64,000 bases of DNA, taken from contig CAMVBJ010000015.1 of assembly GCA_947165675.1 (NCBI GenBank), forward strand, positions 1-64,000, given 5' to 3'. The notes beneath the pieces were generated by a model. That model worked only from the letters and a program-made list of their open reading frames with translations, was not told the origin of the DNA and searched no databases. A program made the position numbers and the translations under genes. Of the stretch, positions 59,396 through 64,000 are shown one piece after another. This DNA comes from an uncultured Prevotellaceae bacterium. Lineage in GTDB: Bacteria; Bacteroidota; Bacteroidia; Bacteroidales; Muribaculaceae. Numbering within the stretch: the first letter of the stretch is position 1; every line of letters starts with the position of its first letter.

Positions 59396-59456
59396 TGCTG
59401 CTTAGTTTTAAGTCTCAAGTTGTAAGTTTTAAGTTGGCATCTGCCCTTCTTACACC

Positions 59457-59951
59457 TCAATAGTCTGTTAGCGTTTGACGTAATTGACGGAGTGCGCTGT
59501 GAAGGTGCTTGTAGATGGTGGTATGGCTCACACCCAGGCGCCGAGCGACCTCAGTCAAGGCCACCCCCTCATGAAAATGCAGGCGTATCACCTCTCGGCA
59601 CACAGGAGGCACCAGAGCATCGATGCCCTTGCTGAGCACTTCAATTTCGCGCTCAAGGTCCTCGGGCGATGTCTGTTCCGCTACCGTGTCGGGAATGAAG
59701 TACTGCTGCAACTGGGCATGCAGCCGGCGGTCACGCATCACATTCAAGCACTGGTTGCGCACGCATGACAACAGAAAAGGCAAGACGGTCGTTTCACGCA
59801 GTTCCGTTTGTTCCACAAGCAACTTGGCAAAGACGTCGTGCACTACGTCCTTGCTGTCGTCATCGTCGTGCAACAGCAGGTAAGCCAGCCGATGCATCGC
59901 ACTGTAATGTTGCCTGAACAGCCGTTCGATATGTCTTTCTCTGTCTGTCAT
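59457..59951 (-). CDS. ECF sigma-70 factor (second)
   Basis: The 164-residue protein has sigma region 2 (HRLAYLLLHDDDDSKDVVHD, VFAKLL) and region 4 HTH (HFHEGVALTEVARRLGVSHT). ATG at 59951 (MTDRERHIERLF) is preferred over the GTG at 59966. It starts the operon sigma 2 / anti-sigma 2 / receptor 3 / small secreted protein / receptor 2. Its promoter region at 60017-60060 carries the shared palindromic element. Confidence 0.88.
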   Translation of the reverse strand: MTDRERHIERLFRQHYSAMHRLAYLLLHDDDDSKDVVHDVFAKLLVEQTELRETTVLPFLLSCVRNQCLNVMRDRRLHAQLQQYFIPDTVAEQTSPEDLEREIEVLSKGIDALVPPVCREVIRLHFHEGVALTEVARRLGVSHTTIYKHLHSALRQLRQTLTDY

Positions 59952-60016
59952 ACACTCTATATACACACAGAAACCGATTTTTTAAACCCCAAACGGATTT
60001 TTTTTTAATCACGCGA

Positions 60017-60060
60017 CAAAATTACCCATCAATCCCCACACCCACAACCCCCAAATGGGT
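60017..60060 (-). promoter_or_regulatory. Promoter and palindromic element of second sigma operon
   Basis: On the minus strand TAATTTTG (60024-60017) has TTG (60047-60045) exactly 20 bp upstream, and ACCCATTTGGG (60060-60050) lies directly above it. The same arrangement occurs at 53004-53048 and 62289-62332. Confidence 0.65.
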
Positions 60061-60066
60061 GAATAG

Positions 60067-60100
60067 TCAGCCGAGGGCGACATGACGTACCCTCGGCTGA
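60067..60100. terminator. Hairpin terminator after 60167 receptor
   Basis: TCAGCCGAGGG (60067-60077) pairs with CCCTCGGCTGA (60090-60100). It matches the hairpin at 53055-53088. Confidence 0.6.
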
Positions 60101-60128
60101 CCACGGTATCGAAGAAGCTATTTAGGTC

Positions 60129-60166
60129 TTATAGGCGGTTGCGCTCGTCTTGGCCAGCATGGCTGC
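60129..60166 (-). other. Out-of-frame remnant of a receptor C-terminal tail
   Basis: Just past the stop of the 60167 receptor, another minus-strand frame reads SSHAGQDERNRL followed by a stop. This is the same tail that ends the receptor at 56181 and the small protein at 55787. It is untranslated here and looks like a recombination scar. Confidence 0.5.
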
Positions 60167-62257
60167 TCAAAGCAGTCCTCTATCTTTGTTCTTCTCGTCG
60201 TCAAATTTTGATTGGTTCTTGACCTTGAAGCGCTTGTCGTTGTTCAGACGGAATCCCACCCTCAACAGGATGAGGTTGTCATAGGTCTTCAGGTTCAGGC
60301 ATTGATGTTCCTGATAGAAATCAGTGTTGATGGCGCGCTGCTGATTTTCCCTCACGCCTAAGCGGATGGGAGGAATATAGGTGAGCGAGACATTGATCCG
60401 GTCGTGCCACAAGGTCTTGTGTAAAGAGAGATACCATAGGTCCTGTTCCCGCTGTTCACATCCTTGGAGCATGGGCACCTTGCGCATTGAGCGTGAATAC
60501 CCCACCTCGATCCGCGTCTTGAGCGGGTTGATGTAATAGGACAAGTCACTACTGAACATCAGGTTATTGGCGTGGTTTTTATCGGTATTCCAACTGATGT
60601 TCTCATGGGAGAACTGGATTGAGTTGCTCCATGTGAGGTGCTTATTGATGCTCCAGTCGTGCATCATCAAGAACGTGATTGAAGAATGCTTAGCATTAAC
60701 AAATGATTGCCGATATACCCCGTTTTCAAAGCTATAGTACTCGTTGATAGCATGCTTGGAGAATCGATAATTGCCCAGCAAGACAAGATTCTGCCACAGA
60801 ACAGCCTGCAGGTTCAACTCTTGTTGCAAGTCAGGTTTCAACCATGGGTTCCCCACAAAGGTCATCCGCTCGTCCAAGCTGTAGCCGATGGGTGACAACT
60901 GATATAGTTTGGGATAATCCATCCTTGAAGAGTAGTCAGCGCTGAACTGCAAGTTCGGTGAAGGAATATAGTTGAGCGAAGCCGTCGGTAGCAGTTGATT
61001 GTAGGTGTCGGAAGTGACCTTGTCACCAATATGGATGGACTCAAAAGCCAGCCCTACACGTCCACTCAACTTGTCGTTAAACGCATAGTCGAGATAGGAG
61101 AACACATTTTGCCTGTTCTCATCCGATTTTGAGCCAGGGATGTTGCGCTGGGCAAATCGGTAGAAAGCCCAAGTGCCAGAGTACCCGAAATCCATTGAGA
61201 GCTTGTCAACTGGGCTATAAACCACATCGACGGTCCCCTTGTAATAGTCCTTCTTGTGTGTGGAATAGACATCAGTCAGCAGGGTCTCATTCATCAAGTA
61301 GGCATTGCGGTTATCGGTCTTGAAGTAGTTGTAACTCACGTCGGCATACAGCGACCACCTCTTGCTCAGGGCGCAATTATAGATCAACGACAACTTGTAG
61401 TCATTGGTTTTAACTCGGTTATCAGTTGCCTCAGTGAAATTATCGGTAGATGTTCCCGTGTAGTCATAATGTGCCGAGTGGCTGCCATTGTCATGGAGAT
61501 ACTGTGAGCGCAGTGACAGTGTCTGATTGCTGGCTATTTTCAAGTCCAGTCCGACACTGGCCACATGAGTATTGTTGCGGTTATGGTCATTGGGATTGTC
61601 GGCGGTGTATTCCTTGCTGGACATGCCCGATAAATCCTTGTAGGACTTGCTATTAGAAATGGGGTAATTCCATCTAATATGGCCATAGACATAGCCAACA
61701 TTAAAGTTCCATTTCTTGTCGGTGTGTGAGTACTGGATGTTGGGCTGCTCGTTGACAATATCATCATCACCGTTATTGCCAGGCGAGAATATGGTGAAGT
61801 TGTTGATGGCCAAACCATTGCCAATATAATCATTCTTCAATTTGATGTCGATGGCATATTTGTACCCAGCTATAACATACCTGCCAGGCAATTCATGAAT
61901 GATCTCAATTTCCTTGACCCGCTTGGGGTCGATGGCTCTAACATAATCATAGTCTCGCTCCTGGCCGTCAACCCTGATGAGAACCCTCTTGTCGTTTTTA
62001 ACACTGACACTCGATGTCAATTGGTCACACTTCACACCAGGCAGCAGGTTCATGATGTCAAGCACATTGGTCATCCCCTTACGGTGGTTCTCGGTGATCT
62101 TGAACACATCTCCCTTGGCATTGTGTTTAATCAGGCTCTCAGTGAACACCAGTTCGGGAAGCGTTACCTCCATGATGGAATCCTGCCCATTTTGTCCAAA
62201 GGAAGCGACGTATAAACCCACAAGCATTAGAAATAAACATAAGTTTCTCATAATCAT
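60167..62257 (-). CDS. Outer-membrane receptor without STN domain
   Basis: This 696-residue protein has a signal peptide (MRNLCLFLMLVGLYVASFGQ), a plug-like region (MNLLPGVKCDQLTSSVSVKN, RVLIRVDGQERDYDYVRAID) and a barrel of OMP_b-brl type; it lacks the N-terminal STN and carboxypeptidase-like modules of its neighbours. ATG at 62257, with an alternative at 62251. A promoter with the ACCCAAATGGGT element lies at 62289-62332, so it is regulated like the sigma operons. It ends DEKNKDRGLL, immediately before a tail remnant. Confidence 0.8.
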   Translation of the reverse strand: MIMRNLCLFLMLVGLYVASFGQNGQDSIMEVTLPELVFTESLIKHNAKGDVFKITENHRKGMTNVLDIMNLLPGVKCDQLTSSVSVKNDKRVLIRVDGQERDYDYVRAIDPKRVKEIEIIHELPGRYVIAGYKYAIDIKLKNDYIGNGLAINNFTIFSPGNNGDDDIVNEQPNIQYSHTDKKWNFNVGYVYGHIRWNYPISNSKSYKDLSGMSSKEYTADNPNDHNRNNTHVASVGLDLKIASNQTLSLRSQYLHDNGSHSAHYDYTGTSTDNFTEATDNRVKTNDYKLSLIYNCALSKRWSLYADVSYNYFKTDNRNAYLMNETLLTDVYSTHKKDYYKGTVDVVYSPVDKLSMDFGYSGTWAFYRFAQRNIPGSKSDENRQNVFSYLDYAFNDKLSGRVGLAFESIHIGDKVTSDTYNQLLPTASLNYIPSPNLQFSADYSSRMDYPKLYQLSPIGYSLDERMTFVGNPWLKPDLQQELNLQAVLWQNLVLLGNYRFSKHAINEYYSFENGVYRQSFVNAKHSSITFLMMHDWSINKHLTWSNSIQFSHENISWNTDKNHANNLMFSSDLSYYINPLKTRIEVGYSRSMRKVPMLQGCEQREQDLWYLSLHKTLWHDRINVSLTYIPPIRLGVRENQQRAINTDFYQEHQCLNLKTYDNLILLRVGFRLNNDKRFKVKNQSKFDDEKNKDRGLL

Positions 62258-62288
62258 TGATTTAATAGTGACACGTATTTTATTAATG

Positions 62289-62332
62289 CAAAATTAACTG
62301 GTTCGATAAGGGGGTGCAATACCCAAATGGGT
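62289..62332 (-). promoter_or_regulatory. Promoter and perfect palindromic element of 60167 receptor
   Basis: On the minus strand TAATTTTG (62296-62289) has TTG (62319-62317) exactly 20 bp upstream. Abutting it is the perfect palindrome ACCCAAATGGGT (62332-62321). Confidence 0.65.
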
Positions 62333-62374
62333 GTTTCTATCACCCACTTGGAAAGAAGTCTTGCAAAAAAAGGA

Positions 62375-62575
62375 TTACTCGCAATCATCGAGGATGTCAC
62401 CCGGGGTACAATCCAGAGCGTGACTGATGGCATCGAAGGTGGAGAAGCGGATGGCTCAGGCTTTACCAGTCTTGAGAATTGAAAGATTAGCGATGGTTAT
62501 GCCAATGTGATCGCTCAGTTCGTTGAGGGACATCTTGCGTTGCGCCATCATGACATCAAGATGAACGATAATCAT
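62375..62575 (-). pseudogene. XRE/YozG-type HTH regulator broken by in-frame TGA
   Basis: From ATG at 62575 the frame reads MIIVHLDVMMAQRKMSLNEL and IGITIANLSILKTGKA, then TGA (62456-62458), then continues AIRFSTFDAISHALDCTPGD to a TAA at 62375. This is a small Cro/C1-like HTH of YozG type, in which an Arg normally follows KTGKA, so a CGA-to-TGA change is likely. The DUF2975 gene that usually accompanies it lies directly upstream (62589). Confidence 0.7.
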
Positions 62576-62588
62576 CACCACGAAGCGT

Positions 62589-63071
62589 TTAGATGGTTAA
62601 TTGCTGTTCCTGAGCGGCATCATACGCCACTTTATACAGTTGAGCCACAATGAGTACAATTAAGGTATAGACAAAGAAATCAGAGGACAACGCAACATTC
62701 ATCTCGCTGGTCTCAGAGCATGCCTGGCCCACGTTGTCGCACAAGAAAGCATAGATGGGCACCACTATTGACAAGGCCCACATCAGTCTCACGTTGGCTC
62801 GATTGAAAATCTGCCCGTCACGCAGGTACTTGAGGATATTGACCACAAAAGCAACAAATAAACCCATCAAGACAAGTATGGAAACCCGCTGGGCAATGAA
62901 AATGGCTAACTTCAGCCCGATGCGTGGTGAATCCCAATTAATGACACCAGGACCGCTACCCGTCGTGAGAACATAATAGGACTGATAGCACAAGAAGACC
63001 AAACCGAGGACAACAACAACCAGTGCCGCATAACACAACCCCTTAAGCACCTTGATGGATAACTGACTCAT
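62589..63071 (-). CDS. DUF2975 membrane protein
   Basis: The 160-residue protein has four predicted membrane segments (AALVVVVLGLVFLCYQSYY, FIAQRVSILVLMGLFVAFVV, ALSIVVPIYAFLC, FFVYTLIVLIVAQLYKVAYD) and the conserved middle LKYLRDGQIFNRANVRLM of DUF2975. Such proteins are typically next to a YozG-type HTH regulator, and here that partner follows 13 bp downstream but is interrupted. Function is unknown. A TATATTTG promoter box lies 36 bp upstream. Confidence 0.8.
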   Translation of the reverse strand: MSQLSIKVLKGLCYAALVVVVLGLVFLCYQSYYVLTTGSGPGVINWDSPRIGLKLAIFIAQRVSILVLMGLFVAFVVNILKYLRDGQIFNRANVRLMWALSIVVPIYAFLCDNVGQACSETSEMNVALSSDFFVYTLIVLIVAQLYKVAYDAAQEQQLTI

Positions 63072-63106
63072 AACTTGATAAGATTAAATGGTTCATAAAA
63101 CAGTGG

Positions 63107-63114
63107 CAAATATA
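63107..63114 (-). promoter_or_regulatory. -7 box of DUF2975 gene
   Basis: TATATTTG on the minus strand (63114-63107) fits the consensus; the gene starts at 63071. Confidence 0.55.
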
Positions 63115-63152
63115 CAATGATTTATTGAAAAACGATAAATATTTACTACATT

Positions 63153-64000
63153 TTAAGAAAATTTAATCATTAGGGTACAATAGAGAACTGTCAGCAGGAT
63201 CATGAGGAGTTCGGCAAGGCGGTTGATGCGAGTGGCGGTGCGCATGTCGGCGGTCGTCAATGGGCGGTCGTTGGTGCCGATGTAGGGCTTGTCAAACAGC
63301 TCGCCATAGTAGTAGTGCGGACCGCCAAAGCGGCAGTCCAGTATGCCCGCCAAGGCGGCCTCGGGGTAGCCACTGTTGGGGCTCGCATGACGGTGGCCGT
63401 TTTTCAAGACAAATTTCACGAGCGACCAACGGCCCGAAGCGATGACCATGAGCAAGGCGGTCAAGCGCGCGGGGACGAAGCCCGCCACGTCGTCGATGCG
63501 GGCAGCCCAGCAGCCAAAGTCCTTGTAGCGCTCGGTGCGGTAGCCAACCATCGAGTCGAGCGTGTTGACCATCTTGTAGGCCATCATGCCGGGTGTACCC
63601 AGCAGGGCGAACCAGAAGAGCGGCGCTATCACGCCATCGTTCAGGTTCTCGGCCAGCGTCTCGAGGGCAGCGGTGCGCACCTCCTGGGCCGTCAGTCGTG
63701 ACGTGTCACGCCCCACGATGCGCGCCACCTGGCGGCGTCCCTCGTCCAGCGAGCGATCCAGCGCCAGGAACACCTCCCTCACCTCACGGATGAGCGTCGT
63801 CCCCGCCAGGCAGTAGAAGACGATGACCGTGTCCAGCACGAGCCATAATATTGCATGGGGAATCGATCGCTTCAAGCCCCACACGGCAAGGTAGACCAGC
63901 ACAATGAGGGCAACGGCCATCACGGCACCCTTGGCCATGCGGTGAGTGCCCCGGTTCAGGCAGCGTTCACCCCACGAGATCATTTTGCCGAAGCCCACGA
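63153..64000 (-). CDS. cbiB: Adenosylcobinamide-phosphate synthase CbiB, 5' end cut by window
   Basis: The visible 282 codons include VGFGKMISWGE near the true N-terminus, GLKRSIPHAILWLVLDTVIV, ARIVGRDTSRLTAQEVRTAA, LETLAENLNDGVIAPLFWFA, NTLDSMVGYRTERYKDFG, and SPNSGYPEAALAGIL. These are the conserved CbiB/CobD membrane-protein motifs. It attaches aminopropanol phosphate to cobyric acid. About 20-30 N-terminal residues lie beyond the right edge. The GTG at 63998 is internal, not a start. It adds another B12 gene on this side of the signalling cluster. Confidence 0.92.
   Translation of the reverse strand, partial: VGFGKMISWGERCLNRGTHRMAKGAVMAVALIVLVYLAVWGLKRSIPHAILWLVLDTVIVFYCLAGTTLIREVREVFLALDRSLDEGRRQVARIVGRDTSRLTAQEVRTAALETLAENLNDGVIAPLFWFALLGTPGMMAYKMVNTLDSMVGYRTERYKDFGCWAARIDDVAGFVPARLTALLMVIASGRWSLVKFVLKNGHRHASPNSGYPEAALAGILDCRFGGPHYYYGELFDKPYIGTNDRPLTTADMRTATRINRLAELLMILLTVLYCTLMIKFS

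Noticed and set aside
53055-60100. CAGCCGAGGG hairpins as an operator pair
   Set aside because: They lie directly after receptor stops as perfect hairpins, so termination is the simpler explanation.

Overview
The window looks like a gut-type Bacteroidales chromosome (Prevotellaceae or Muribaculaceae-like). The evidence is Bacteroidetes promoters of the form TTG/TTTG-N20-TAnnTTTG, SusC/BtuB-type TonB-dependent receptors, BspA-like leucine-rich surface proteins with dockerin-like tails, ECF sigma/anti-sigma/receptor cassettes, a DUF3871 gene, and cobalamin genes in Bacteroidetes-style fusions. The taxon is an inference from gene content; there is no rRNA or tRNA in the window.

Region 1 (about 0.3-27 kb) is an accessory island. 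It starts with small genes of mobile-element type, a DUF3871 gene and a serine recombinase. Next come two cassettes that each begin with a canonical promoter and a homologous folded leader RNA: one drives a stand-alone DUF3883/Mrr-like nuclease plus an unknown gene (4.9-6.3 kb), the other a nuclease-DUF2075 ATPase plus an Upf1-like helicase (6.5-10.7 kb). A third long folded leader precedes an AAA ATPase operon (12.0-14.5 kb). A run of mostly unknown genes follows (14.5-20.4 kb), including an N-formylglutamate amidohydrolase-like protein, a WG-repeat protein and a probable regulator. Two elements with matching terminal inverted repeats sit here: a 2.4-kb IS1595-type transposon with a perfect 8-bp target duplication and passenger genes, and a 565-bp relative without transposase carrying one gene. 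A minus-strand AAA ATPase plus TOPRIM pair and a tyrosine integrase close the island.

Region 2 (27.2-49.2 kb) is core-like and richer in GC. A DUF1566/Fib-succ-type lipoprotein gene lies between two near-identical 200-bp direct repeats. A cobalamin riboswitch then controls BtuB-like receptor, lipoprotein CbiK and a second BtuB-like receptor. It is followed by the fused anaerobic corrin genes (CbiH-CbiC, CbiE-CbiT, CbiG-CbiF, CbiJ-CbiD), a BspA-like surface protein, BtuC and BtuF, and the nucleotide-loop genes cobS, cobC, cobU and cobT. cbiB is cut by the right edge. Many intergenic gaps contain short words repeated in tandem or as inverted repeats, some able to form long hairpins.

Region 3 (49.2-62.3 kb, minus strand) is a cell-surface signalling cluster: two ECF sigma/anti-sigma pairs, three receptors with an almost identical N-terminal STN plus carboxypeptidase-like module but unrelated barrels, one receptor without STN, and a small secreted protein. 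Three promoters share a palindromic element next to the -33 box. A DUF2975 membrane protein with a partner HTH gene broken by a TGA codon follows.

The most novel-looking items are the repeated structured leaders in front of nuclease/helicase cassettes, the matched pair of IS1595-type elements with cargo, and the exported CbiK between two B12 receptors. All calls were made by reading the sequence; no database search or folding program was run.
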